DNA of 64,000 nt from Streptomyces bathyalis. GTDB taxonomy: Bacteria; Actinomycetota; Actinomycetes; Streptomycetales; Streptomycetaceae. The position numbers were made by a program, and so were the translations under genes. Positions 46,830-55,950 of the stretch are shown piece after piece (the first letter of the stretch is position 1; every line of letters begins with the position of its first letter). Below the pieces are notes generated by a model. That model made no database searches, was not told the DNA's origin, and saw only the letters and a program-made list of their open reading frames with translations. The stretch covers positions 1,116,001 through 1,180,000 of the forward strand of contig NZ_CP048882.1 of the NCBI RefSeq assembly GCF_015910445.1. Direction: 5' to 3'.

Positions 46830-48287
46830 GTGACACACCGACGGAGACTCGCCGCTTCGGCGACCGCTTTCGCACTGCTCGCCGGCACCCACGTACTCGC
46901 CGGCGGGGCCGCCCACGCGGACGGCGACGGCAAACCCGGCACACGGACGGCAGCCGCCGATTCCGCGCAGGTCTGGGTGACCACCGCCGATGGGAGCAAG
47001 CGCCTTGAGCGCGGCGAGGACGTCGGCTTCGACGACGAGCGGCAGGACATCGACATCGCCGTCGACGCGACCGATCGCGCACAGCAGTTCACGGGTGCGG
47101 GTGCCTCCGTCACGGAGGCGTCCGCGAGGCTGATGAGCGGGCTGCCGGACGGCGAGCGCGAGAAACTGATGAAGTCCCTGTTCTCCGCGGACGGCGACGG
47201 AATCGGCCTGGACTATCTGCGCCAGCCCTTCGGCGGCTCCGACTTCGTCGCCGAACTCCCCTACTACAGCTACGAGGACGAGCAGGGCTCCTTCTCCGTC
47301 GGGCGCGACACCAAGGAGATCCTTCCCCTGCTGCGCCAGGCCCTCAGCATCAACCCGGACATCCGCGTCATGGGCACGCCCTGGTCGGCACCCGCCTGGA
47401 TGAAGGACAGCGGGAAGCTGGAGGGCGGCAGCCTGAAGCCGGAGAACCACGAGGCGTACGCGGACTATCTCGTGAAGGCGGTCCGTGCGTACGCCGGGGA
47501 GGGCGTGCCCGTCCACGATCTGACCGCCCAGAACGAGCCGCTGTTCGAGACGACCTACCCGTCCATGGGGATGCCCGCCGCCGAACAGGCGGACTTCCTG
47601 CGGGTGCTGGACGCCAAGCTGACCGCGGCCGGACTCGACACGGAGCTCTTCGCCTACGACCACAACTGGGACAAGCCCGAGTATCCGCTCGAAGTCCTGG
47701 AGAAGACCGGGGACATCGACCGCGTCCAGGGCGCGGCCTTCCACTGCTACGGCGGTGAGCCGGAGGCGCAGCAGCAGGTGCGGGACGCGGGCAGCCGGGT
47801 CTTCTTCACCGAGTGCTCCGGCACCGACAGCGACGATCCGAGCCGCACCTTCGCCGACAGTCTGAAGTGGCAGACGGAGAACCTGGTCGTGCGCAGCATG
47901 CGGGCGGGCGCGGAGACCGTCGTGCTGTGGAACATGGCTCTCGACAAGAGCGGCGGCCCGCACTTCGGCAACTGCGAGACGAGGTGCAACGGCGTCGTCG
48001 AGATCGACGGCGGCGACGTGGCGAGGAACGCCGAGTACTACACGCTCGGCCACGTCTCCAAGTTCGTGGACCGCGGCGCGCACCGCATCGGGTCGACCAC
48101 TCAGCAGCCGGGCGGAGTCGAGGACGTGGTCTTCGAGAACCCGGACGGTTCCCGGGCGGCCGTCGTCCTCAACTCCGCCGATTCGGCACGGAAGTTCTCC
48201 GTCACGGAGTCCGGTCACTCGCTGGCGTACGAGCTTCCGGCAGGTGCCGTCGCGACCTTCACCTGGCCCGCGGCACCCGCCGGATGA
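46830..48287 (+). CDS. secreted GH30 family glycosidase (glucosylceramidase-like)
   Basis: A 485-residue exported enzyme. The signal peptide ends near GGAAHADGDG. GAGASVTEASARLMSGLP and GTPWSAPAWMKDSGKLEGG are GH30 landmarks. The acid/base Glu is in HDLTAQNEPLFETTYPS and the nucleophile Glu in VFFTECSGTDS. A C-terminal beta sandwich (VVLNSADSARKFSV) follows the barrel, as usual. It would release glucose or short beta-glucosides outside the cell for the importer. AGGAGCCGCACC precedes the GTG at 46830. Confidence 0.93.
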   Translation: MTHRRRLAASATAFALLAGTHVLAGGAAHADGDGKPGTRTAAADSAQVWVTTADGSKRLERGEDVGFDDERQDIDIAVDATDRAQQFTGAGASVTEASARLMSGLPDGEREKLMKSLFSADGDGIGLDYLRQPFGGSDFVAELPYYSYEDEQGSFSVGRDTKEILPLLRQALSINPDIRVMGTPWSAPAWMKDSGKLEGGSLKPENHEAYADYLVKAVRAYAGEGVPVHDLTAQNEPLFETTYPSMGMPAAEQADFLRVLDAKLTAAGLDTELFAYDHNWDKPEYPLEVLEKTGDIDRVQGAAFHCYGGEPEAQQQVRDAGSRVFFTECSGTDSDDPSRTFADSLKWQTENLVVRSMRAGAETVVLWNMALDKSGGPHFGNCETRCNGVVEIDGGDVARNAEYYTLGHVSKFVDRGAHRIGSTTQQPGGVEDVVFENPDGSRAAVVLNSADSARKFSVTESGHSLAYELPAGAVATFTWPAAPAG

Positions 48288-48311
48288 CCGGACGTGGGGC
48301 GCTGACAGGCT

Positions 48312-48740
48312 TCAGCAGCTGAAGTCGACCTTGTCGAACGACTCGTAGTGGTCCTCGGTGAAGTAGTCCTCCTGCTTCTCCTCACCGGTCACGATGCGCT
48401 TGGCTCCGCGGTCGTCGGAGCCGGGCGTCTCAACGGTGTACTCGTGGTAGTAACCCTCGTCCTGGTCGGGGAGGATGCCCTCGCGGTTCTGGAAGACGGT
48501 CCCGTCCTGCGGATACGGGTAGGGGCCGCCCTTGTCGATGAGGTCGAGGGTCTCGTGGGCCTCCTTCGGCAGCTTCGTCTCGCAGATCTTTCCGACGTCC
48601 GCGGGTGCGACGGCCGCCGGTGCGGAGGCCGTCGGGGCGTCCGCGGTCGCCTGCGCGATCGCGGCGGGACCGCCGACGAGGAGAGTGAGGGACAGGGCAC
48701 TGAGGGCGCTGATGCGCGCGATTCGTGGGGGGAATCTCAT
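48312..48740 (-). CDS. secreted guanyl-specific ribonuclease (RNase Sa family)
   Basis: A 142-residue precursor. The signal peptide covers about the first 35 residues. The mature part has DLIDKGGPYPYPQDGTVFQNREG, YYHEYTVETPGSDDRGAKRIV and EDHYESFDKVDFSC, matching RNase Sa with its catalytic Glu (HEYTV), Arg (GAKRI) and His (DHYESF) and the two cysteines that form the disulfide. It cleaves RNA after guanosine. ATG at 48740; a GTG nine bases earlier is possible. No barstar-like inhibitor gene is adjacent. Confidence 0.93.
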   Translation of the reverse strand: MRFPPRIARISALSALSLTLLVGGPAAIAQATADAPTASAPAAVAPADVGKICETKLPKEAHETLDLIDKGGPYPYPQDGTVFQNREGILPDQDEGYYHEYTVETPGSDDRGAKRIVTGEEKQEDYFTEDHYESFDKVDFSC

Positions 48741-48803
48741 ACCATCCACTCTGACGCGCGTAGATGACATGTCAACGCCAAGTGGAGGATTTTTGGCGGG
48801 AGT

Positions 48804-49982
48804 TCACCTCCCGGCAGCCGTCCTCCGGTGACGTTCGCCGAGGTCACGGGCGCCTTGCGCGGTGAGTGATCCGTGCAGACGCAACCGGGCGATTCCGCCG
48901 TCGGGGAAGATGTCGAGCCGTACATGGGTCACCGGCGAGGCGTCGGCGAGCAGAAAGCGGTGCGCGGTGTCCGGCTGAAGCCGGGTGCGCGGAAGCATCT
49001 CGCGCCACTCGCCCTCCGCGCCGTCCCTGCCCCAAAGCGCCGCCCACCCGGCCGCGTTGCCCTTGAGGTAACCGGTGTCGATTTCGACCGCACGGACGGC
49101 GGCCTGGGCCGTCAGGGCGTATCGGATCCAGTCGTTGCCGGTGTCGCGGCGGCGGCGTGTCTCCCAGCCGTCGTCCATCTGCCGTGAACGGCCGGGCAGA
49201 ATCGTGTTGCTGGGCGAGGAGTAGAAGCGGTCGGAGGCGTCCTGAACGCGGCCGCCGTTCTCGAGGGCCACCAGGTCGAAGGTGCCCAGGGCCGCCAGCC
49301 ACTCGGGATCGGGGGCGACCTCGCCGTACACGCGCAGCCGCGCGACCCCGCCGTCGGGGTGCTGGTTGAGGCGCAGATGCGTGAAGCGGCGGCCGTCCTC
49401 GACGGCGAAGCCGTTGGCGGCGTGACCCCCGATGACGGTCTCCGGCACGAGGACCGTCCACTCGGTACCGTCGGCGAGCAGTTCCTCCGGCGACGGCGCA
49501 CCGGGCAGGCAGGTGGCCTCGACGGAGACGGCGCGCGGGTAGTTGCCGCGGAAGTGGGCGGTGTCGACGACGATCCCGTGCACGATGCCGGGGGCTCCGA
49601 GCCGCACGAGCGCCCAGTCGTGGTCGTCCGCGGTGGGGTGCGGGACTTCGGCGCCGGCGCCACGGCGGCGGCGGGTCTCCCAGCCGTCCATGATCTTGCC
49701 CTTGTGGCCGAAGCGTTCGGGGTCGAACTCGGCGCGGCCGGGCACCAGGAGGTTCTCGCGCTCCGCGAAGAACTCGTCGTTGGCAGCGGTGACTCCGGCG
49801 CCGAGCCGGCGGTCGGCCAGGTCCGCGAGATGGGTGAAGGGGAACTCGGCGGAGCGGTAGTCGGCGTACGGATCGCCGCCCCCGTACGGGTTCGCGTCAC
49901 CGGTGAAGCGCGGGAGCACGGCGCCGGGGCCGGTGGCCGTCGCGGAGTCGGGTGCGGGGGCGGGGTGCCGCGTGTCTGTCAT
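48804..49982 (-). CDS. alc: allantoicase
   Basis: A 392-residue protein made of two homologous jelly-roll halves, each with [12 protein letters not shown] or [13 protein letters not shown] and a matching [13 protein letters not shown] or [14 protein letters not shown]. This duplication is the hallmark of allantoicase. It converts allantoate to ureidoglycolate and urea. [16 protein letters not shown] at residues 70-85 is also conserved. The ATG at 49982 overlaps the allantoinase stop by four bases. Confidence 0.95.
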   Translation of the reverse strand: MTDTRHPAPAPDSATATGPGAVLPRFTGDANPYGGGDPYADYRSAEFPFTHLADLADRRLGAGVTAANDEFFAERENLLVPGRAEFDPERFGHKGKIMDGWETRRRRGAGAEVPHPTADDHDWALVRLGAPGIVHGIVVDTAHFRGNYPRAVSVEATCLPGAPSPEELLADGTEWTVLVPETVIGGHAANGFAVEDGRRFTHLRLNQHPDGGVARLRVYGEVAPDPEWLAALGTFDLVALENGGRVQDASDRFYSSPSNTILPGRSRQMDDGWETRRRRDTGNDWIRYALTAQAAVRAVEIDTGYLKGNAAGWAALWGRDGAEGEWREMLPRTRLQPDTAHRFLLADASPVTHVRLDIFPDGGIARLRLHGSLTAQGARDLGERHRRTAAGR

Positions 49983-51364
49983 GCGGTGGGCCTCTCGGTC
50001 CTCTGGGTCTCGGTCCTGCCGGCGTGCTGGTTCCGCTCGATCAGCCGACCGCACTGCCGGAGAGGGCGGCCGTCCTCGGCGATCCGCTGCCCGCGCAGCC
50101 ATGTGGCGCGGACGACACCGTGCAGGGTGCTGCCGGCGTAGGCGGTGACGGGATTGCGGTGATGCAGCCGCACCGGGTCGACGGTGAAGCTCTCCTCGGG
50201 GGCGAGGACGGCGAAGTCCGCGTCGTGGCCCGGCGCGACGGCGCCCTTGCGTCCGTCCAGCCCGGCGAGCCGGGCGGGTCCCGAGGACATCCAGCGCGCG
50301 ACGTCGTCGAGCGTGTGACCCCTACTGCGCGCTGCCGTCCACACCGCCGGCAGGCCGAGCTGCAGCGAGGAGATGCCGCCCCACGCCGTACCGAAGTCGC
50401 CGTCCTTGAGCTCGGCGGTGCAGGGCGAGTGGTCGGAGACCACGCAGTCGATGTCGCCGTCGGCCAGGCCCTGCCAGAGGGCGTCCTGGTTGGCCCGCTC
50501 GCGGATGGGCGGACAGCACTTGAACTCCGTTGCGCCGTCCGGGACTTCCTCGGCGGAGAGGGTGAGGAAGTGGGGGCAGGTCTCCACGGTGATCGCCACC
50601 CCCTCCCGGCGGGCCCGTGCGATGGCCGGCAGCGCGTCGCCGGAGGACAGGTGCAGCACGTGGACGCGTGCGTCCAGCTTCCGGGCCAGGTCGATCAGCC
50701 GCGCGATCGCGTCGTTCTCCGCGGCACGCGGCCGGGAGGCGAGGAAGTCTGCGTAGGCGGGGCCGCCCTTCTGCGGTGCCGCGGCCAGGTGCGAGGGGTC
50801 CTCGGCGTGCACGATGAGCAGGCCGCCGAGGCCCGCGATCTCGGTGAGCGCCGACTCCAGGGCGGCCGGGCCGAGTTCGGGGAACTCCTCGACGCCGGAG
50901 GGCGAGAGGAAGCACTTGAATCCGAAGACACCCGCCTCGTGGAGCGGGCGAAGGTCCGCCACGTTGCCGGGGATTGCGCCGCCCCAGAAGCCGGTGTCGA
51001 CGTGGACCTGCGCGCGTGCGGTGTCCTGCTTCGTACGGAGGTGGGCGACGGTGGTGGTCGGCGGGAGGGAGTTGAGCGGCATGTCGAGGAGCGTGGTGAT
51101 GCCGCCCGCCGCCGCGGCTCGTGTGGCGGTGGAGAAGCCCTCCCACTCGGTGCGGCCCGGGTCGTTGACGTGCACGTGGGTGTCGACGAGTCCTGGGAGC
51201 ACCGCGTCCTCGCCCGCGTCCGCCAGCTCTGCCCCGTCCGGCACCCGCGCGTCGTACGGACCGACCTCCGTGATCCTGCCGTCCCTGACACTCACCGACG
51301 CCGCCCGCGTACCCTCGGGTGTGACGACGCGCGTCGAGCGCATGACGAGTTGGACGCCGGGCAC
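49979..51364 (-). CDS. allB: allantoinase
   Basis: A 461-residue amidohydrolase with metal ligands H63 and H65 ([17 protein letters not shown]), K150 (FGFKCFL), H186 (IVHAEDP), H238 (VLHLSS) and D311 (VSDHSPC). [13 protein letters not shown] and PLNSLPPTT are the allantoinase signature. It opens allantoin to allantoate. The GTG at 51364 is preceded by AGAAGGGGTGG; an ATG 21 bases further in is an alternative. It is first in the operon and divergent from the IclR gene. Confidence 0.95.
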   Translation of the reverse strand: MPGVQLVMRSTRVVTPEGTRAASVSVRDGRITEVGPYDARVPDGAELADAGEDAVLPGLVDTHVHVNDPGRTEWEGFSTATRAAAAGGITTLLDMPLNSLPPTTTVAHLRTKQDTARAQVHVDTGFWGGAIPGNVADLRPLHEAGVFGFKCFLSPSGVEEFPELGPAALESALTEIAGLGGLLIVHAEDPSHLAAAPQKGGPAYADFLASRPRAAENDAIARLIDLARKLDARVHVLHLSSGDALPAIARARREGVAITVETCPHFLTLSAEEVPDGATEFKCCPPIRERANQDALWQGLADGDIDCVVSDHSPCTAELKDGDFGTAWGGISSLQLGLPAVWTAARSRGHTLDDVARWMSSGPARLAGLDGRKGAVAPGHDADFAVLAPEESFTVDPVRLHHRNPVTAYAGSTLHGVVRATWLRGQRIAEDGRPLRQCGRLIERNQHAGRTETQRTERPTA

Positions 51365-51381
51365 CTGACCACCCCTTCTCT

Positions 51382-51396
51382 TCAACATTCTGTTGA
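51382..51396. promoter_or_regulatory. palindrome in the allantoinase leader
   Basis: TCAACA-TTC-TGTTGA is a perfect 6-3-6 palindrome 18 bases before the allB start. It could be an additional regulator site, distinct from the TTCC-N7-GGAA sites further upstream. Confidence 0.5.
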
Positions 51397-51449
51397 TGCC
51401 AGATCCTCTTGGCAGATCCCTGCCGCGTCAAGACGCCGACCATGGCGGA

Positions 51450-51485
51450 TTCCGCAAAATGGAAGTAACATTCCGCGATGCAGAA
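51450..51485. promoter_or_regulatory. tandem IclR/AllR-type operator between allB and allR
   Basis: TTCC-GCAAAAT-GGAA (51450-51464) and TTCC-GCGATGC-AGAA (51471-51485) have identical N7 spacing, with centres 21 bases apart. The same two-site layout occurs at the malate synthase promoter (55790-55825). On the minus strand TTGGAT (51485-51490) and TACTTC (51462-51467), 17 bases apart, could be the allB promoter; if so, both sites overlap it. Confidence 0.75.
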
Positions 51486-51588
51486 TCCAATACAGTGATC
51501 GGCCCACACATCCGCAGGGTCAGCGGCCGCGGGGCCCGGTGATCCCGTGCCGGTAGCATGCGCCCCACCCGCAGGAAAGGAACGCGAC

Positions 51589-52404
51589 GTGCCGTCGTCC
51601 GACCGGCGAAACCCCGCCACCGCCGCCACCCCTGCCGCCACGGGGCAGTCGGGCGGCGTCCAGTCACTCGAGCGCGCCTTCGACCTCCTGGAGCGGATGG
51701 CCGACGCCGGCGGCGAGGTCGGACTGAGCGAACTCTCCGGCACCAGCGGGCTGCCCCTGCCGACCATCCACCGGCTGATGCGCACCCTTGTGGCCTGCGG
51801 CTACGTGCGTCAGCACCCCAACCGCCGCTATGCGCTCGGCCCCCGTCTCATCCGCCTCGGCGAGAGCTCCTCCCGGCTGCTGGGCACGTGGGCGCGGCCG
51901 CACCTCGCACGGCTGGTCGAGGAGACGGGCGAGACCGCCAACATGGCGCTGCTCGACGGTGACGAGGTGGTCTACGTGGCGCAGGTGCCCTCCCGGCACT
52001 CGATGCGGATGTTCACGGAAGTCGGGCGGCGGGTACTGCCGCACTCCACGGGCGTGGGCAAGGCACTGCTGGCCGGCAGCTCGCCGGAAGAGGTGCGCGC
52101 GGTGCTCGCCCGCACGGGCATGCCCGCGGCGACCGAGCGGACCATCACCACACCGGAGGGCTTCCTCGCGGCACTGGAACACGTCCGCGAGGTGGGCTAT
52201 GCGATGGACGACAACGAGCAGGAGCTGGGGGTGCGTTGCATCGCCGTCTCGGTGCCCGACTCACCGACGGCGGCGGCGATCTCGATCTCCGGACCGGCGG
52301 GCAGGGTCACGGAGGCGGCGACGGACAAGTTCGTACCGCTGATGCACGAGGTTGCCGAACAGCTCTCCAAAGCCCTCGCGAGCAACGGCGGCACGGGAGC
52401 CTGA
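51589..52404 (+). CDS. allR: IclR family regulator of allantoin/glyoxylate genes (AllR-like)
   Basis: A 271-residue regulator. The wHTH (SLERAFDLLERMADAGG, LSELSGTSGLPLPTIHRLMRTLVACGYVRQ) covers residues 25-90. The IclR effector domain follows, with NMALLDGDEVVYVAQVPS, HSTGVGKALLAG and GYAMDDNEQELGVRCIAV. AGGAA just before the GTG at 51589 decides the start; TAGCAT at 51554-51559 is a likely -10. It is divergent from allB-alc, as in S. coelicolor, where AllR represses allantoin genes and responds to pathway intermediates. The symbol rests on that context. Confidence 0.88.
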   Translation: MPSSDRRNPATAATPAATGQSGGVQSLERAFDLLERMADAGGEVGLSELSGTSGLPLPTIHRLMRTLVACGYVRQHPNRRYALGPRLIRLGESSSRLLGTWARPHLARLVEETGETANMALLDGDEVVYVAQVPSRHSMRMFTEVGRRVLPHSTGVGKALLAGSSPEEVRAVLARTGMPAATERTITTPEGFLAALEHVREVGYAMDDNEQELGVRCIAVSVPDSPTAAAISISGPAGRVTEAATDKFVPLMHEVAEQLSKALASNGGTGA

Positions 52405-52455
52405 GGACGGCCGCCGGCCGCACACTTCGCCGTTGCCCCTGCCGTGCCTGAGCCT

Positions 52456-52479
52456 GCGAACGTGTCGGGCGGTGTTCGC
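52456..52479. terminator. hairpin after the IclR gene
   Basis: GCGAAC and GTTCGC are separated by 12 bases in the 84-base gap between convergent genes. Confidence 0.4.
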
Positions 52480-52488
52480 GCGCGGCCC

Positions 52489-53391
52489 TCAGAGGACGTG
52501 ACAGACGAGGAGCGGTGCGGGACTTCCGCCTCCGGTGGCCTGGAGGCGGAACGTGGTCTCACCTCCCGCGGGTATCCGGGCGTTGCCGTCGCCGCTGCGC
52601 ACGGTCACGGCCCCTCCCGACTCGCGGAAGCCGGCGTTCCAGCCCCTGACGAGCCGCTGACCGGAGGGCCAGGTCCAGGTGATCCGCCATGCGCGGACCG
52701 GCCGCCTTCCGGTGTTGAGCACCCTCACCGTCGCGTTGAAGTCCTCCCACTGACTTTCCACGTGCCAGGTGGCCCGGCAGCCGCAGTTCTCCGCCGGGCC
52801 GCCGCCCCCTCCCGGGGCCCGCATGCCCGCGCCGGGCGTGGACGCGCTCTGTCCCGGGCGGCCTTCGTCTCCCCCGCCGCTCCCGCCGTCCTCGTCACTG
52901 CGGCCCTGGTCGCCATCCTCGTCGTCCTCGCCGCCGGACGGGGAGCCACCGGATCCGAGGGCCGACGGCGGCAGGGGCAACCTCGCGTCGGGAACGGACC
53001 GCTCGGCCGTGCTGTCATCCCGTGCGAACGGCCAGGCGCCCGTCTGATGAAGGACCACCGCCATCAACAGCAACACCACCGCGACGGCGCCGCCGCCCGC
53101 CGTCACTGCCCGCACCGCCCTGAAGCCGCGCACCGCGCCGTCCGCAAGGGGCCCCATGAGCTTCCGCCCGGGACAGTCATCGCGGAGGCCATCGGCTGTG
53201 TGCCCTCGCGGCATCTTCCCGGGGTGCGCCGGAGCGTCGGCGGTGAGGTGCGCCGGGACGGCCGACTCCGGGGTGTGGGCGGGGAGTTCGGCATACGGGC
53301 GCACCGGCGACGGCGGAACGGGCGTGCAGGGTGGAAGGTCTCCCCGGATCGCGTGCCGAGGGCCGACGCGCGGGCGTTCGTGATCGTCCAT
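52489..53391 (-). CDS. membrane-anchored CBM2 carbohydrate-binding protein
   Basis: A 300-residue protein without a catalytic domain. Residues 1-90 are Pro/His-rich. One hydrophobic segment lies near residues 95-113 (AVTAGGGAVAVVLLLMAVVL). A Ser/Gly/Asp-rich acidic linker of about 80 residues follows, then a C-terminal CBM2 module (CRATWHVESQWEDFNATVRVLNTG, WRITWTWPSGQ, GWNAGFRESG, RIPAGGETTFRLQATG) with conserved Trp residues and two Cys. It would be tethered with the binding module outside. GGAGGGGC nine bases before the ATG at 53391 supports the start. Confidence 0.85.
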   Translation of the reverse strand: MDDHERPRVGPRHAIRGDLPPCTPVPPSPVRPYAELPAHTPESAVPAHLTADAPAHPGKMPRGHTADGLRDDCPGRKLMGPLADGAVRGFRAVRAVTAGGGAVAVVLLLMAVVLHQTGAWPFARDDSTAERSVPDARLPLPPSALGSGGSPSGGEDDEDGDQGRSDEDGGSGGGDEGRPGQSASTPGAGMRAPGGGGGPAENCGCRATWHVESQWEDFNATVRVLNTGRRPVRAWRITWTWPSGQRLVRGWNAGFRESGGAVTVRSGDGNARIPAGGETTFRLQATGGGSPAPLLVCHVL

Positions 53392-53795
53392 GCTCACAAG
53401 CCCCTCCAACGCGATCGGTGGGTGTCGTGACGCGCCCCGCCTGCCCGGGTGTGGGCCCCCGGACAGGCTTCCCGGGCCGCTCCGCCACGCTCGCCCCGAC
53501 GCCCCGCCCGCAGCCACCGGTTGAGCGCCGTCGTCATCGGCATGTAAGTACTCGGACGATTCCCTGACGTTCTGCGGCAGGGGTTCCGCCGCACCCGCGC
53601 CGGGACAGCGCCCGTCCGGTACGAGGGATCAAGGACGCCGCCCTTGAGGACCAACGGCCGCACGGTGAACGAAAGCTGAGCACCGAGTGCGGACTGCCGT
53701 CCGGGGCCCGCCGGTTCTTCCGGGGCTGTACGCTCCGATCACCGCGTCGGGCGACGGTTGCCGGGCGAGCGAATTCATCAGTGTGAGGAGCCCTC
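53392..53795. other. 404-base gap
   Basis: No convincing gene. It must hold the promoters for the divergent CBM2 and small membrane-protein genes. TGTACGCT near 53728 could be a -10 for the latter. Nothing else is evident. Confidence 0.4.
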
Positions 53796-54116
53796 ATGAG
53801 CTACGGCCCGCCGCCGGAACCGAACGCGTCGGCCCCGCAGGCCGTCGGAACAGCTCCGGTGGACCGTCCCAAGGCAGCCGGGGCGGCCGTGGCCGCGGTG
53901 ATCCTCGGACTTCTCGGATGCGTGCTGCCGCTCCTGCCGATCGACCTGACAGGCGTGCGTCCGTACATCGGCATTCCGTCCGGAGCAGGCGGAATCATCC
54001 TCGCGATCGTCGCCTACAGCAGGAACCAGCGCGGCAAGCCGCTGGCCATGGTGGGCGCGCTCCTGTCCGCCCTCGCACTGATTCTCGGAATGATCATGGT
54101 CTCGGGCAGCGCGTGA
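53796..54116 (+). CDS. small two-segment membrane protein (DUF4190-like)
   Basis: A 106-residue protein. The first 28 residues are Pro/Ala-rich (SYGPPPEPNASAPQ), followed by two or three hydrophobic segments (AAVAAVILGLLGCVLPLLP, GAGGIILAIVAYS, LAMVGALLSALALILGMIMV). The layout resembles small actinobacterial DUF4190-type membrane proteins. GAGGAGCCCTC precedes the ATG. Role unknown. Confidence 0.75.
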   Translation: MSYGPPPEPNASAPQAVGTAPVDRPKAAGAAVAAVILGLLGCVLPLLPIDLTGVRPYIGIPSGAGGIILAIVAYSRNQRGKPLAMVGALLSALALILGMIMVSGSA

Positions 54117-54257
54117 CGCAAGGTCCCGCGGAGCGGACGCCCATGCCGCTGAGCGCGCCCCGCTTCGGCGTTCGGTCCGGAGGCAGCAGCTCGATCCGTA
54201 CCCGCTGCGCGTCGCTCAACGACACCGACTGCGAAGAGACGATCCGAACGAAGTGAC

Positions 54258-54578
54258 CTAGTTGACGCCCTGGAAGCCCAGGGGTTCGCCGAAGAGCTCG
54301 ATGGCGTTCCGCAGGGCCGAGAGCGCATCCGCGAGGGCGCTCACCGAACCGATGGCGGCCACGATCTGCAGCAGGGAGCTGCGCAGGGCCTCGGTCGTGG
54401 GAATACCCTCGGCGACCTGATCGGCGAGCGCGGCGAGCTCGTCCTCGGCCGCGTGTCTGTCGTACAACTGGGCGGGATACGCGTCCAGTTCGGCCCGGAG
54501 ACGGGCCACGGCAGCACCCAGCCCGGCGACGCGGGGATCCTCCCCGCTGTCGGCCACAGGTATCGCACGCTGCCCCAC
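54258..54578 (-). CDS. helical protein, DUF5955-like
   Basis: About 106 residues from the GTG at 54578, predominantly helical (VAGLGAAVARLRAELDAYPAQLYDRHAAEDELAALADQVAEG in two segments, then LRSSLLQIVAAIGSVSALADALSALRNAIELFG). It resembles small Streptomyces DUF5955 proteins. The frame is open to 54728, but the extra 50 residues have codon use unlike the rest, so the shorter form is listed. The 308 bases from here to 54887 otherwise hold nothing I can support. Confidence 0.55.
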   Translation of the reverse strand: MGQRAIPVADSGEDPRVAGLGAAVARLRAELDAYPAQLYDRHAAEDELAALADQVAEGIPTTEALRSSLLQIVAAIGSVSALADALSALRNAIELFGEPLGFQGVN

Positions 54579-54886
54579 AGCATCGCTTCGCGCCACAGTT
54601 CGCCCCCACACAGATGATGCCCCGCGCCCATCCCCCACAGGACCGAACGCGACCGGCTCGCCCAAGTAAACGCCACTCTCCGCACATCGCGCCACACGGA
54701 GCGCGAAATTCGGGGCGTGCAACGCCAAGTTCGCAACGCCTTGCGCGACTCATACACAATCGTGCGTTATGGAGGTGTGCAGCTGTCTCCCGCGCGCCTC
54801 TGCGGTGAGACTGCGGCATCGGGACGAGGAGACGGACGAGCAGGGGGACCGCCTCAAGGACGGGCAGGGCAAGAGGAGAGATCCGG

Positions 54887-55522
54887 ATGACGGGCGAGCG
54901 GTACGAGGAGGAAGACCGGACGGCCCCCGTGGTCGCCGGGCTGCTGCTCGCGGCGGGCGGCGGGCGGCGCCTGGGCGGGCGGCCCAAGGCTCTGTTGCCG
55001 CTGCGCGGACGGCCGTTGATCGAGCACGCGGTGCGGACCCTGCGCGCCGGCGGCTGCGACCGCGTGCACGTGGTGCTGGGCGCGGCCGCGGGGCAGGTAC
55101 GGGCACGGGCGGAACTCTCCGGCTGCACGGTGCTCGACAACCCGTACTGGGAATCGGGGATGGGCTCCTCGCTGCGGGTCGGTCTGGACTCGCTCACCGG
55201 TACGGGCACGGACGCGGTGGTCCTGCTCCTCGTCGATCAGCCCTGGATCGGCTCGGGCGCGGTCACCCGCGTGCGCTCGGCCTGCCGCTCCACCGCCACG
55301 CTGGCAGCCGCGTCGTACGGCGGGCGCCGCGGACATCCCGTGCTGTTCGGGTCGGATCACTGGCCGGGGATCGCGAAGAGCGCGGAGGGGGACCAGGGGG
55401 CGCGCGCCTATCTCTCCACGCGTGCGGACGAGATCGAGCTGGTCGAGTGCGGCGACATCGCCGACCCCACGGACATCGACACCCCTCTGGATCTGGAACG
55501 CCTGAAGCGGATCGGCTCGTGA
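54887..55522 (+). CDS. MobA-like NTP transferase (molybdenum cofactor cytidylyltransferase type)
   Basis: A 211-residue nucleotidyltransferase. LLLAAGGGRRLGGRPKALLPLRGRPLIEHAVRTL is the GT-A nucleotide-binding start (split: AAGGGRRLGG and KALLPLRG), then VLDNPYWESGMGSSLRVGL, VLLLVDQPWIG with the metal Asp and GRRGHPVLFG. These features match MocA/NTP_transf_3 enzymes that finish the cofactor of xanthine dehydrogenase. That suits the neighbouring purine-degradation genes, though xanthine dehydrogenase itself is not in the window. AAGAGGAGAG precedes the ATG. Confidence 0.85.
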   Translation: MTGERYEEEDRTAPVVAGLLLAAGGGRRLGGRPKALLPLRGRPLIEHAVRTLRAGGCDRVHVVLGAAAGQVRARAELSGCTVLDNPYWESGMGSSLRVGLDSLTGTGTDAVVLLLVDQPWIGSGAVTRVRSACRSTATLAAASYGGRRGHPVLFGSDHWPGIAKSAEGDQGARAYLSTRADEIELVECGDIADPTDIDTPLDLERLKRIGS

Positions 55523-55782
55523 GAGGGGCGGCGTGCTTGGCGCCGCCGGGTGCGCCGATCGGGAGCTCGGAACCGGCGGTGTGAATTCCGGGCGGCGGGT
55601 GCGGGCACGAGGCGGATGCCGGGGCTTCGGCCTGCCTCGGGTTTCGCCGCGCACGACCGCGGAACCCAGCCTCCGCCCCCGCCTCACCCCGCGGGCGCTG
55701 GCGGTTCCCCCGGGATGGCACCCAGGGCCACCGGGCCGAACACGGGAGAGGGTGAGAGGCATCTCTCGACATCAACAGACCC

Positions 55783-55825
55783 TTGATTGTTCCACCATAA
55801 GGAAACTAGTCTCCACTGTTCAGAA
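55783..55825 (+). promoter_or_regulatory. malate synthase promoter with embedded tandem AllR-type operator
   Basis: TTGATT (55783-55788) and TAGTCT (55807-55812), 18 bases apart, form a promoter. TTCC-ACCATAA-GGAA (55790-55804) fills the spacer. CTCC-ACTGTTC-AGAA (55811-55825) overlaps and follows the -10. The layout equals that at 51450-51485. The rest of the 428-base gap upstream of aceB shows nothing else. Confidence 0.75.
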
Positions 55826-55950
55826 GCGTTTGAGTTCTCTACGCGAGGACCCGGACCGCTTCCACGAGCGCCGCTCGGCCCGCGGCACTCCGTGCCGGAC
55901 GCACGCAATCGGCGGCCGTGACCGCACGCCGCCCTAAGGAGTGACCCACC

